Shown: piece by piece, positions 38,531-50,715 of the stretch | Layout: the number at the start of each line of letters is the position of its first letter | Numbering within the stretch: position 1 is the stretch's first letter | Source: Nemopilema nomurai | Lineage: Eukaryota; Cnidaria; Scyphozoa; Rhizostomeae; Rhizostomatidae | Assembly: GCA_003864495.1 (NCBI GenBank) | Contig: ML133443.1 | Location: 2,732,742-2,796,741, forward strand | DNA length: 64,000 bases | Direction: 5' to 3' | The notes under the pieces: generated by a model | What the model was told of the DNA's origin: nothing | Seen by the model: only the letters and a program-made list of their open reading frames with translations | Databases searched by the model: none | Program-made: the position numbers and the translations under genes

Positions 38531-41500
38531 TTAAACTTCTGGCTTAACCAGCTTTTTATGCTGAATTTCCTCCAGTAAAACCTTTTTCTCGTATTCTTTC
38601 TTCTCCAGCTCCGTTTGCACGTGGGATGGAACATCTGCAATAAGGTAATGCGCCAACACAACGCAAAGAATGAGAAAGTGCTCCGCACCAAAAACAATCC
38701 CAACGACGTACCTGAAACAACAACAACAACAACATTTATTGTAGCCAAAACCATTTCAACAAGGGTAGACAGTTAGAAATGCCAGCTAGAAACTGTCGCT
38801 ACGTATTCTTGTGAGTTTTTTATTTGAGAAGCAAAGTTTGATGGTTACTTGCTACAAAAGGTGCCACGAGGAGTCGGAGAGTCCAGAAAAAGCTACAAAC
38901 CTTCATCCAGCTGCAATTTTTATAATTAAAACCTTCCTCATTAACAACTCAAAACAACCTTTTATTACAATCATTTTCATTGTTTATAATAAAAGTTATT
39001 TTTCAACCCTCCATCAATTTAACTGGACTGAGGAATCGGGTTGCATTTTCGAGAAGTGGAGCACTGTTGTGGGCTTGTCAAATAGAAGTCAGAATATTAT
39101 CAGCTGCAATTAAACCCAACTGGTACCCGTAGGAACAGCCTGAATATTTGACTGAAATCAGAGTACGCCATCCTAGAAATTATTGCGATCATGTTTAACG
39201 TAAGCCGTGGGAAGGGGATCTCAGCTGGATTAGGTGTAGTTCTATGTCGAAATCGATTACACAACTGGTGGGAAAAAACCTCGATCGGTGGTTTATGGCC
39301 ACTTTCCTAATCAAAAACATTGGCAGCCAGCTACTTGTCAGAAGTATCGACAATGAACATTTCACAATTAACATTTCGTTTCAAACAAAAGAGAACTTCT
39401 CGTCACAGAGAGCTTTTCGAGTGATATAAATGATATGCCATACAGGAAATTGTCAACAAAAATTTGAACCAGGCTTCTACAACGTAACAGTGATCAATAC
39501 AAGGGCCATGCAAAAAGTTTCAGGATTTGAGGAAATAAAATGGACTAACCCAACAGTTTTATCTAAATCTTTTCAAAGTAATCTCCGGTATTGTCTATGC
39601 ACTTTTCCATGCGCTTTTCTCGCATTGTAAACTTATGCCTCGCTTACGTTTCTGGGCGGATAATGCATCTTGATCAACAAAAAGCCAGTGGCAACAATAA
39701 CATAAATGTGCGGCTTGTAACGCATGAAATGACACAAAGTGATATACATATAGAAGCCATGGGGCAAAAGTAGGATATCGTTATCGAATATTGCTCAAAA
39801 TGTCCCTTCATAATAGTGACAATCCTGGGCCGCATTTAGGACTGCCGGGGCCTGGGCCTAGAATTGATTGGGGCCCCTGTAGGCATACAAAACAAATTTG
39901 TGTCATGCTACTCGAATCATCAACATCATTTTATGTAGGCTTTAAACAATTTGCTCGGGGCCCCCTGTAGCATAAAACTGCGTTGTGAAGCCTGCATGCA
40001 GACCTTCTTGACACGTGACTTTTTCTCCCCTTTTCAATAGGTTAAGGAATGCCATCAATAATTATCAAATTTGAAATTATGGAATTTTGTTTTATGTTAC
40101 AACTTCGATTGCTACCGTAAAATTTCTTGGGAAGCAAGGGTTGTTCCCTGAGGGAGTCAATGCTTTTCGCGGTGAAAAAGGGCGTGGCCCCCTCTTATAA
40201 CCCCCCACTTTTCACGGGCAGGAACCGCCATTGGCTGAGTGAGTACAAAAGGAACTTGTTCACCAGGCAATATGTAGATAAAAGCGATTGGTACACTACC
40301 ATTCTAGGTGAAAGTCAATACATCTTAATACATACAACCGACGCGACCTTGTTACTGGAATAACATTGCGAAACATCAAAGATGTATTTACTTGTTGCCA
40401 AGCAGGCAAACGTTGTGATGAAATGTTGAAAGGGAAACTATGCCAACCCTTCAATGATAGTTAACCAGATCTGCCCAAAGTGAACTGCCGCCAGCTCAAT
40501 TTCAATTTGCAATTTCAGATTTGGGCCTTCAAGCCTAGTGTGCTGGTCAAGGTTGGAATGATAATGGGGAGAGGCATTTGCTAAGTTATCGATAAGGTCG
40601 TCACCATGGCTGCCAAACAAATACTAATTTGCTACAACAAATTCACCGAATGTATGAATCTTTAACGGCTTCCATATCAACGTCGTGGCAAATGGAGAAC
40701 CTAGGACCATGTTGAAGAGCGGAAGAATTTCACATGATTCAATGTAGAAGGCACACATAAGTAAATTGATAAGGGGGCAAAGCACGTTAGAATCCAACGT
40801 TTGGTAAAAAGCATGCCCCCATTATACAAAATGATGCTTTTCACTTGTTGAATGTCGAAATAAGTTGAGGCTCGAGCCCCCTTATAACTCATCCGGTCCC
40901 TCCCTGAATGCAGAGGTGACGATGAATTCCGTGAAGCTGCATGGAAGTCATTCTCAGTAACCGGGTTAATGTACTTAGTCAAGGATATTAAATGGTAACT
41001 TTAGATAAACTAAATCTATCCATTGTGACAAGGCCTTTTCTTTAGAAGGCCAGTGAATTGGTCTAGGCGTGATAATTCTTAAACCGACGGGAAACATTTT
41101 ATGTTTTGTTACATTCAAGAAGGTCGTGTTCTTTTTTGAATCAGAAAGTCAGCTAGACAATTTTAGGAAGCGCGTTTTAACAGACCAGAAGTAAAATTTT
41201 TAGTTTGTTTCGAAGGAGAAAACAGCCCCTTTGAGAAGCAAGTTCGCTTAAGCATTGAGAACAGTGAATCTGGCTTTTATCAAAATGTTTTCCCTACAGC
41301 TTTCATTGGCAACCTAAAGTGTGCTTTGAGAAAAACAGGCCAATATTGCTACTCGGGGAAATCTGTACAAGGAGATAAAAAGTCAATAAAATTGTGGTTT
41401 TATCATTGTATTAACAATAATTATTGGACTTGAAAACTCATGCCTCGATCGTCTCATAAAAATGCGTTTGTATTAACGCTTGCAGCCGGGGGACAACCTT

Positions 41501-44500
41501 AGCTCGTACTGTTCTAGAACCCAGGGGGTTTTGCTAGTCTTCAAATCCCTTACTTTCTTTTCAATCAGATTTCAATCATTACAGGTCATTACAAAGTCAG
41601 GGGTCGTGAGTTCGAGCTTGGGTTGGTTATTTGTTGCCTATGACACAAGTCATTTAAGCAAACCTGTTCCAATGACACCTGTTAAAGTTTCCAAAACAAT
41701 TTCAAATGTATAGAAAGTGTCATTGAAATACTAAGCGTGAAACGAACGCGGCTTTGAATTTGTCATTGTTATATTGTGAACTGGTTGCTAGATTGCATGA
41801 TTAGATTTCGTCGCGCAAGATAGATGCTATACTGCCGAGTCTAGGCACACTGTTACGTTGTACCGAAGAAGTGGCAGTTATCATTCTGATAAGCAAGTGA
41901 CAGACTCGTACCTTCCAAACCCAGGCTTTATCCACTGGTCCCCTGTGCTATCAAGATAGTACATATCAGGAACCCACGTGGCCAGCTGCTCACTCGAAAA
42001 GCCAATCAAAAAGCAGTTCGTTGCCATGGACAAAATCATCATAATGGTGAGAACCTTAAACCACACCCCGATGCTATTGGCTCTGTAAAACAAAACAAAA
42101 CATTCATAGCAACCACAATAAAAACATTTTATACTGAGCAATAAGTGAGAAGCAAAAGATAAATAAAGCCGCCAATCAGATATACCAATGGACCGCAATT
42201 CGTTATTAACAGACTTGCAAAAACATTTTTCTTTAATTATTCTTCAGTTGTTGAAATGACCCTGTTGAAAGAAAACATTCAATATTGTGATGCAACAAAG
42301 GCTGCATTTTGCTAATCCCCTCTTGCTGATAACGTTATATGTGACCGAGGCCATAGTCCCGAAAGTAACCGGGGTAGTCTCAGGTTTATAATTGTAGGGG
42401 GGTCTAATCTAATAAGGTGGGGGGGTTGGCATTTTTCAAAAACAACACTAAATGAGGGGGGACCATGAAGAATTGAAATGCCTAGATTTTCCGAGATTTG
42501 TAACTAAAAAAATGAGGGAGGATGACTTTTTGCATGAAATACATACAGTTAAGGGTTGTTAGTAAAAAGAAATGGGTAGGCAAAATTTCTGAAAAATGGA
42601 GTTAACCCCCTCCCCCCCTCCCCCATTAGAATTAGGAACTTGAGAGTATTGGAAATGGACAATGCTGAAGCCAGGAGAATCGAGCGAAAATCATAAATAA
42701 TACGCCAAAACTAAAAAGTATCAATTAAAGTAACAAACAATTCAAAACTATAATACTGGAATAAGAACTGTGATGTGAAAAGATTTGGTTAGCACTAACA
42801 GGACAGTGGTGCAGTAGATTGGGGGTAAGAACTGGGGATACCGCTTTTTCGAAATAAAGGGGAGTTTGGAACTGCAAATAAAAATAGGCTTCTCTCAAAT
42901 TTAGGAAGATTGTTCTGACAGAGGAAAGGTTTACCTTCTCACAACTGGCTTCCGGCAAAGGAATAAAAGCTTGAACATATCCGATCTTGCTTCAATGAAC
43001 AGAAACCCAATTGTGATTACGGAGCACAGTGGAAATGCGGAGGCGAACAGAGTGACGTACTACGGAGGAAATTTTCAGCAAATTAACTATCTGCACTGCT
43101 GTTGCAATATTTTGCTAGTTTCTCTAGTTGTGACCTCAACAAAGAAGTGTTACTTAAAATGCTTCAAATCTTACGTTATTCGCTACATGTGACTTAAAGC
43201 ATTACTTTTTTATCTACTCGCTTACTGCATGAATTGGTCGGGTGAGCAGGACAGCAAATTATTTGTTATTGAAAAATCATAACCATAAACTTTTTCAAAG
43301 CATGTCAAGCACATTATGATTATTGTCTTTAACACCAAGCTGTTGTAACTGTAAACCTACTGTTACCAAGACGGTTTTAAACTCTAAAGTTTTTTAACTA
43401 TTAAGCATTAAACTATTAAACATTTGGCATAACATTGTGCTTTCAAGTAAACATGTAAAGACGGGGCTTCAGGCTCATAAAGTACCCAACCACGTTTGGT
43501 GTAGCTGTCTTTACAAATACACGCCATATGTCAAAATGAAGCTGGTTATAGTCAGAATAAAGGTTATGGACAGAGATTTGAGATCAATAACATGATACTC
43601 GAGACGAGAGAACGCTGTACGTTTGTTGACTGTGTTAATTTGCAGGAAAAGACGACTCACACCAAACTGAACAACCATTTCGAGGTAGTCGTCAAACTGC
43701 TCGTAGTCCTCAAGGATTGTGTCTTCAACGACCTGAAAACAAATAAATCATGTTTCCTTAAAAAGAACTATATCTGTAAACATGCCACATAAAAAGATAA
43801 TTTTTGAAATTTTTTTCTTTTATAATATAAAAAATAACCTAAGCATAAAGTATCATTTGATTAAATCATTAACAAAAATATAAATTTTTGTGGTAATTCA
43901 CTAAAATGCCAAAGGAGTCAAAAATGAACAAATCGAGGGGGGTATATTCGAGGGGGGGGCTTATTTAAAATTTGTAGTTCTAGGGTGGAAGCCTATTCGA
44001 GGGCAGCGGGCTTTTTCAAGGGAGGGGCAATTCAAGGGTTTACTGTAACTGAATACAGAACTGTAAAAGTGTACCAAATAGAGCATTGATGGTGACTCTA
44101 TGGGACCAGTACTTTTAAAAAGAATTCGTGCAATTATTAAATCGATTTTTTATTAAATCAGTCAACTCTTTAATCAACTATTAAAAAAGTAAACTTGCCG
44201 GGTGTGTTCTTAAATATCATAGTGCTAGTATAACACTTTGTCTGATATGGTTCTAAACGGCATAATGAAATTTAAGATCGTAATATCTGTAGCAACAAAT
44301 TACGTGTAAAACTGCAAATAACATTATCAAACATAGTTACCTGCAGACTAGTTGGTCTTTCTCCTGTTTTCTCCTTAATTTCCTGGACATGATCTTTAAT
44401 CCTATAATGTTTTATCTTTTCTGTTGCAAAAGGGATAACGGTCTCTGTCACCAATCGACGAATTTCGTCACCTATCAAGGGAAAAACATTATCCCATCAT

Positions 44501-47500
44501 TGGGTTATTGAAAATGACACTAGTCTTCTCTTCTCAAAGTCAATGCCTTCCAGAATAAATTTCCCGAGCTTTAAACTCCCTACCAAGCTTTAAATGAAAA
44601 TTAATTGTCAACTTTTCTATTTATGAGACCTATTCGCATTTCTTTATATTATTTGCATTTCTCTCCACTATTCGCATTTCTCTATATTATTTGCATTCCT
44701 CTCCACTATTTGCATTTCTCTCCACTATTTGCATTTCTCTCCACTATTTGCATTTCTCTCCACTATTTGCATTTCTCTCCACTATTTGCATTTCTCTCCA
44801 CTATTTGCATTTCTCTCCACTATTTGCATTTCTCTCCACTATTTGCATTTCTCTCCACTATTTGCATGTCTCTTCATCCATGTAGATTGACTGCTTACCC
44901 CAGAAAAGACCGATCAGTTCTCGTCTAAGAGATATAATATCCAACTGGTAAAAAGCGATGTAGAAAAGAGGCAAGTAGCAATCGAACAACTCGAACATGA
45001 CTCTTTTGATTATCAGCGAACTGTTCCAGCGATTTTCAGTTCTGCAAGAAAAGAGAAATGCAACCGTGATTTCTGTTTTTGAAATAAAGCTATAACCAGC
45101 AGGCTCATATAGACCTTTGCAAGCTTGCAAGCATCTGACACTTCAAAACAGTTTCTGACATTTCGAAACAGTTTCTGAGACTTATGAACCAAAAATCAGT
45201 TGAAGTATTCATCAAAAGTTAACATTCAAAAAGCGAGCTGAGAGTTGGTGCGAGCAGCAAAAGGAAAAGTTATAATTTTCTTCCAGATACATCGAAATTT
45301 CTGCTGTAATTTTTACATTTGGCCCAATCTAGATTTTATCATCATCATTGCATAATACATTTGTTTTCAATCTTAAATTTCAAAGGTCTTAACATTAATT
45401 AAGGCGATTTAATTAGACTTTAAATTAGATTTAGGGCTAAACTCTAAAGTCAATTTGTAAGCGAAGTTTTAAAAAAGATAAGTTCAGTGTTGGCACAGTT
45501 TAGTTTAGTTTAGCATCGCTTAGACTCGTCTGGCCTCCATTGTCTCAACTCACACAGACAGGTTAATGATACTTAATAAAGTATCAACCGAATTGAAAGA
45601 GGGGAAAATCTTGACGGGGCAACTTCTCGCAATATTTTGAGCAGGATACGATTTTAATCAGTGCCAAGACAGGAATCGGTACAGTTAGAACTTCTAGTCA
45701 AGGAATAGGGAAAATTTAAGCAAACATAGCAAATTTGCATGAACTTATAACGAAATATAAACATAAACAAATAATCGAGGGTCTTCAAAGTTCTTTTTCG
45801 GCAGTTTACTAGTCTGCATATAGTCATAACTGCAATCAACCTAAAAATGTTATTAGAAAATGAGTTTATTAGTGATAAGAGTTATTAGAGTGAGATATTA
45901 AAAAAAGATTATTGTTATTTGTTATATGTGTTATTGATTATTCTATTTATTAAATGATTTATTAGAAAAGGATTTAGAAAATTGACCGTTAACACCTTAG
46001 CTACCAAATCCTTCTTAAAGTTAAATTATATTTTTGAGTATTTTATATCTCAATAGACACATAACATTGATGTTATGATACTTTATTTCGTTTTAGTCAA
46101 AGACTTTGCTTGGGTAATTCTGTATTTGTTAGACCCTTACGTAGAAATAAACGTACAGATAAACACACCTGTGATTTTCCAAATCCGTGCAAAAATTTGA
46201 GATGAATCTGTACAATCGATTCAGTAAGTTGATGACCAAAGAGTGGGACAGGGTGGGCACCATCCAGCCATAGTAAGGACTGTCAGCCGCAAACAGTTGT
46301 CCCTGTTATGGAAAGGGAAAAGTGCCAACTATAACGTCATTGACTCATTCCTGCCCAACAGTTATGCCGGTTAATACAGGGCAACAGGCGGTACAATCGA
46401 GTTGACACATGATAAATAGGCGACTGTGAATCGATATTAGGATTTCTTTCCGAAAAGTACCAAAGAAAAAAAACTACGTTGCAAACTTTATACTAACAAA
46501 AGTTAAGTTATTTGTTCTCAGTTTTATAAGTTAAGTCAACTTAGTAAAGTACCCATTAGAAGCGTGTGGGCGGGCAGTGATAGGAAATATTGCGAGGCAC
46601 ACTAATTCTTATTTGTTATTAACTTAGTATCAAGCGATTTTTCTCGCCAGTCATTCTTTGGAATAGCTTTCTTCGGCGCTTTGGCTCCGCTGTCTTGTAA
46701 AACAAATGTTAGTGTTGTTTAGAGCCAGTCAACATTGCGATCTTAGTATACATTTGAATATTAGGATTATTTACAACTAATGATGTACCCAAATAATAAA
46801 AATATAATTCATTATAGTAACTTGATACTGCCATTTCTTAAAATATATTCGCTACTTGCTTGCAGTAGCCTAGCATTGGAAAACTGCAACAATAATCACC
46901 AAAAGGCAATTTTCACATTGTGCAATTCACAAAATGCCAAGAACACTTTCACCCCTCCCTATTCTTCGATGACCCCGGTGGATTTTTCGCAAAATGCCAA
47001 CCACAAAAGCCCTATTATTAGTATGATGCCAATAAAGTTGCAGTAGTGACATTAACAATTTCTGTCAAAATCATAGAATATACCGGCTCCGAATATTTCG
47101 CCAAGGCAGCAAGATATATCGGACTATGCTTGTCTTTGACGTATCCGTTGAAGTTCAGTGACAATATCATGGCACCCACAGCCATGCCTAGGAATGGCAG
47201 AGTCACCAAAAAGCTGACGCAGTACATTAGCACACGCTTCCATGTCGGATAGTAGCGTTCCGGTTTGCCTGTGACCGGACTCGGTCTGATCTGTCCGTAG
47301 AACTCCGGACGCACAATCTCCTTCCTTTCAACTTGCGTCGAGTTCCAGCGTAAGGCCAGCTCGCTTTCTTGCCGCCTCCAGCTCTGTTAGAAAAAGCAAT
47401 GAGATGCTGCAGGGCAACTTTTTAAAGTGCGTTTTGGCTCCTAGAAAGCCAGACGTCCTATCTACGCTCTAATTCGTATAGTAATTTAAAAAAGATGTCA

Positions 47501-50500
47501 TTGGTGTCCACTTTCGCTTACTGATACTTTGTAACGTTTGAAAGGACAGTCTTTGTAACCTTAACAAAAACACAGCAGTATGAATTGTTTAAAAGAGCCA
47601 TTTCAAAAAGTAGATTCATAGATTTAAGAGAAGTCATCACTGTCTTGAAAGGAGGGTTAACTTGTCAGAGGGAGTCGAAAACATTACCACCCTCGTAAAA
47701 AGAAAACAGCCACCTCAAAATGGTAAAAGCACCCGATGCCCAAATGAAAGGCGATTTAGCTTTCGGCAACATCTTTTAGAGAATACGGATTGAAACATAC
47801 ATATTGACGACAATTTTTCGTATCATTGAGCAAGCGTCCTTTCAATACATTGTTATTGAGTCTGTCTATTTTACTATTTCGGGGTCACATTGCGACAAGC
47901 CATCATTTTCCACCTCCCCAATTTTCCAACCTCCTATTTTGAAGTCTTGTGGCTTATTGAAGTGATTAATCACAAGAAACACTGCGACACGAAAAAAAGT
48001 ACTGACTTACTTTGCAAAAGAAGATAGTCCACAGCGCCATCAAAAAGGCATAGGCCGGGAGGTAGGGGCTGTCGTCAACAGTAATACCACGAGGACGGTG
48101 AAAGAAAAGGAATGCACCAAACAGTGCCACAGGGATCAAAGACCAGGTAAAAAAGTTCATCCAAGCAAAATAGAAGGCCACCTCTTCGCCTAAGGAGAGA
48201 GTTAATAGGATACTTGTTCAATTAACATTTCAATCACAATACTATTATTTTTCTCCACAGTAAAATGAAAAAAATCTCAGGTCAGAATCTTACCAAACCA
48301 CCAGGGCTGATGGGCTAGAAGCAATAAAATAATAAGAAACATTTTTATATAAAAAATGTTTCCCATATAAAAACAACAAGAAATACAGCTAAAAATTGGT
48401 GTCACAATCTCTCACTAAATGACTAAATCCATCCTAACTTGCATTTACAAGTTTTTTTGACATAGAAAAGAATTCATACACTCTGAAAGGAAACTTCAAT
48501 ATAAACAAGAAACTACTTGCTACCAACCATAGTAAACTTGGATTTCATTAAGTGGAAAAATAAATGGATTTCTACGAGCAGCTTTCCAGAGCTTCGCACG
48601 CTCATTAGCAGAATGCATTGGACATACTGCCTCGAGAATTGCTGGCTTTGAATGTAAACAGCCAGTGATGATGCTTTCTTGCGGCTTGAATTTCTTTATT
48701 CCAAATTTCAGGAACCTTTCCTTATAAATTAATGTAAATTATCTATCACATGGCAGCATGTTCGAACATGCTAATACAACCAGGAAATATATACCTTTAA
48801 AGAACATTGGCTAAATTACTAAACATTTTGATTAGTTCCCTCTACCTTGTTTTGTAATGTATTTAACTTAATATCTAAACTTTCTGTTCATAACCTTTTT
48901 TCTTAGTGAACTTTTTAAAATAAACATGAAGTGGGAACTTGACTATGCTTCAAAACTTTGCTGTCCCAGGATCATAGTCATCTGTATTTATGATAAGCAA
49001 TTAGAACCTTAAATTAGACAAGAGGAAAAACATCAACCACTTTCGTACTTGCATAAAAATTTATAATTTCATTTGGTATCTTTTTCATTCGAACTTAACT
49101 TATTTCAAATGCTATTATCTTTTCATGTTCATGTTTGAATGTTTAGGTTTTATAATTGTTTTGGAGCCTTTTAGCCACTTTTTCTGACTGCAAAAAATCA
49201 AAAGATAGTGTCGGATATTCTGGCAAAGACAGATGGAAACCTTTTAAAAGGAAAAGAATAGAAATAATTCTTACCCTCTGAAACTCAACTTTGTTCAAAA
49301 TGTTATATAGCAGTAAGGCTTGTTCAGCAGGCGTAAAGAAATTTTCCTGATCATCACTTCCTTGAAAATTGCTCAACCCATCAACATAAAATTCTTGGTA
49401 CTATGAGTAGGAAAAAGGCAAACTTTGAAAGTAGCAAAATGTTTGTAAACAGAACAGAAGCTAGGACCATATACAAATTTCAGGGCCCTGGGCTCAGAGT
49501 TGACTGGGGCCTATCAGAATATACCAAATGCTAAGATTGCAATGTGGCCCAAAATTTCGTGGGTATTCAAGTGTCACATTATTGAAATTAATTGTCAATC
49601 TCAATATTATCATTATATTTCCTTCACTGATTTAACAAATTGATTTCATTAGAAAACTTCACTATGGCTAATATAGCTGGTTAATTATGCTATAACAGAA
49701 ACTTCATATCTATTCATTTATCAAACTTGATTAAAAAAACTCACCTTTTTGCTATCTTTTAGCTGTTTTTCTAATTCAATATATTCTGCCTGAAATTTGT
49801 GGATAAGGCGTTTTTAGGGGAAATCAAATGAATAAAGTAAATGGCTACTTGCACTATTAGGCTTATTTTGAATAAAATACCTAACAGTAGAGAATTGCAA
49901 AAAAGAAACTTTTAGTCTACTAGAAATTTGATATTTGGTGGATCTAAGATCTCAGCTGTACACCAGGACCCACCTGATTATTATATAGGCAGTCAAAAAT
50001 GGATGGGTAATGTCAGCAGGTTGAATATATGGCTGGTTATCAGAAAGTGTCTTTATTTTAGTGGCAGATTGGCCTTCTTCCCTAAACCAATCTTTATTTG
50101 TAACCAACAACTTAATGTCTTTAAATTCTCTGATCTGGGTTGATTTCATCAATTTTGTATCTTGCTGTCTACAGATCTTTTTGAAAATGAGCTTCAGAAC
50201 TGAAATAATCATCTTTAAATCCTATGCAGAAGAAACTGCCTGGATCAGAGGGGACAACCAACAATTTAATTGCATTTATTCTTATAAATTGGTATTAAAC
50301 TGCTTTGAACCAAAAACCCCACATAAATTAGGACCGGTTGAGAATTACAAGCTCGCATTTCACAAAAAATTTAGGCACAATTCAAGTGTGTGGAAAATTT
50401 GCAATACGTACATCACCTTGAAATATTTCGTATTACCACGCCCACTCTGGACATTGGCATCAGATGCTGCATTGAATATTCGTACGGGGGAGCCATTAAA

Positions 50501-50715
50501 GCATAAAAATATAGTTAAACAAAGAAAGAGCATGTCCATACCTCTTCTGCAAGCATGCTGAACGAAGCACCTACTACAAGAACAGAATGATTGGGACACT
50601 GCTCATCTTCAACAACCAACCCATGGCCTTCAATGCACTCAGTGAGATAGCTTATGGCATCTTTTGACAAGTCATCCGCTAGAAATAGTAAATATCTCTC
50701 TTTGGTACAACTCAT
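38531..50715 (-). CDS. ANO10: Anoctamin (TMEM16) of the ANO10/ANO8 clade, 14 exons, complete
   Basis: Multi-pass membrane protein of the TMEM16 scramblase/channel family. Exons: 50715-50542, 49789-49745, 49400-49275, 48720-48528, 48314-48294, 48189-48011, 47383-47084, 46302-46169, 45041-44899, 44471-44341, 43732-43661, 43059-42935, 42082-41912, 38711-38531 (TAA). All phases match, giving 664 residues (human ANO10 about 660). The cytosolic N-domain (1-185) precedes GEEVAFYFAWMNFF, which starts TM1. RPSPVTGKPERYYPTWKR before TM3 is diagnostic of ANO8/ANO10 rather than ANO1-7. Other marks are DLENHRTENRW before the next helix, FDDYLEMVVQFG, and E529-A-R-S-D533, the E-x3-D pair of the TM8 calcium site. 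The C-terminus is a charged helix. The fifth exon is 21 nt and in phase 1-1; without it the protein is 657 residues. The exact vertebrate orthologue is less certain than the clade. Confidence 0.94.
39818..39975 (+). mobile_element. Dispersed GGGGCCTGGGCC repeat, copy 1
   Basis: Contains GGGGCCTGGGCCTAGAATTG followed by ATTGGGGCCC, and about 70 bp later CTCGGGGCCCCCTGTAGC. The first block is closely matched at 49478-49556 in the same orientation (roughly 24 of 30 bases by eye). Both copies are intronic in the anoctamin gene. Probably a short dispersed element; boundaries are approximate. Confidence 0.55.
40165..40232 (-). mobile_element. Dispersed GGCGG/TATAAGAGGGGG repeat, copy 2
   Basis: On the minus strand it reads ATGGCGGTTCCTGCCCGTG, AAAAGTGGGGGGTTATAAG and AGGGGGCC, matching 27853-27921 block by block. 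Opposite orientation and a different gene context support a mobile origin. A weaker resemblance (CCCCCTTATAACTC) appears again near 40877. Confidence 0.6.
43931..44048 (+). mobile_element. Dispersed GGGGGCTTATTT repeat, copy 2
   Basis: Reads GAGGGGGGGGCTTATTT, then TTCTAGGGTGGAAGCC, TATTCGAGGG, GGGCTTTTTCAAG and finally AATTCAAGGGTTTACTGTA. The first four blocks align with the minus strand of 23556-23640. It lies in an anoctamin intron. I recall similar GGGGGCTTATTC-type sequence being common in marine invertebrate genomes, but no database was searched. Confidence 0.65.
44636..44868. repeat. 19-bp minisatellite in anoctamin intron
   Basis: About 12 copies of GCATTTCTCTCCACTATTT; the first few vary (TTTATATT, CTATATTA), the later ones are nearly identical. 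Its right edge is about 30 bp from the donor of the ninth coding exon (exon end 44899). The 107-codon plus-strand ORF here is simply the translated repeat. Confidence 0.98.
48294..48314 (-). other. 21-nt anoctamin microexon (candidate cassette exon)
   Basis: Bounded by TTCTAG on its 5' side and GTAAGA on its 3' side, it encodes seven residues (AHQPWWF) and is in phase 1 at both ends. Inclusion gives VYYAHQPWWFGEEVAFYF. Exclusion gives VYYGEEVAFYF, which is the usual anoctamin spacing before TM1 (Y-F/Y-G-E-x-I/V-A-x-Y-F). It can therefore be used or skipped without a frame change. Confidence 0.65.
49478..49556 (+). mobile_element. Dispersed GGGGCCTGGGCC repeat, copy 2
   Basis: AGGGCCCTGGGCTCAGAGTT followed by GACTGGGGCC matches the core of 39818-39975. 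It lies in the anoctamin intron between the second and third coding exons. Only the core was aligned by eye. Confidence 0.5.

Larger units (their letters stand above)
38712..41911. other. Last anoctamin intron (3.2 kb), repeat-bearing
   Basis: Separates the penultimate and last coding exons. It contains two dispersed repeats (39818-39975 and 40165-40232). Its many short ORFs have no recognisable family match and its flanking splice phases already agree. Confidence 0.7.

Noticed and set aside
44605..44928. Plus-strand 107-codon ORF
   Set aside because: Entirely the translated 19-bp minisatellite.
50061..50561. Plus-strand 166-codon ORF
   Set aside because: Lies antisense to the first anoctamin intron and ends inside the first coding exon; no family resemblance.
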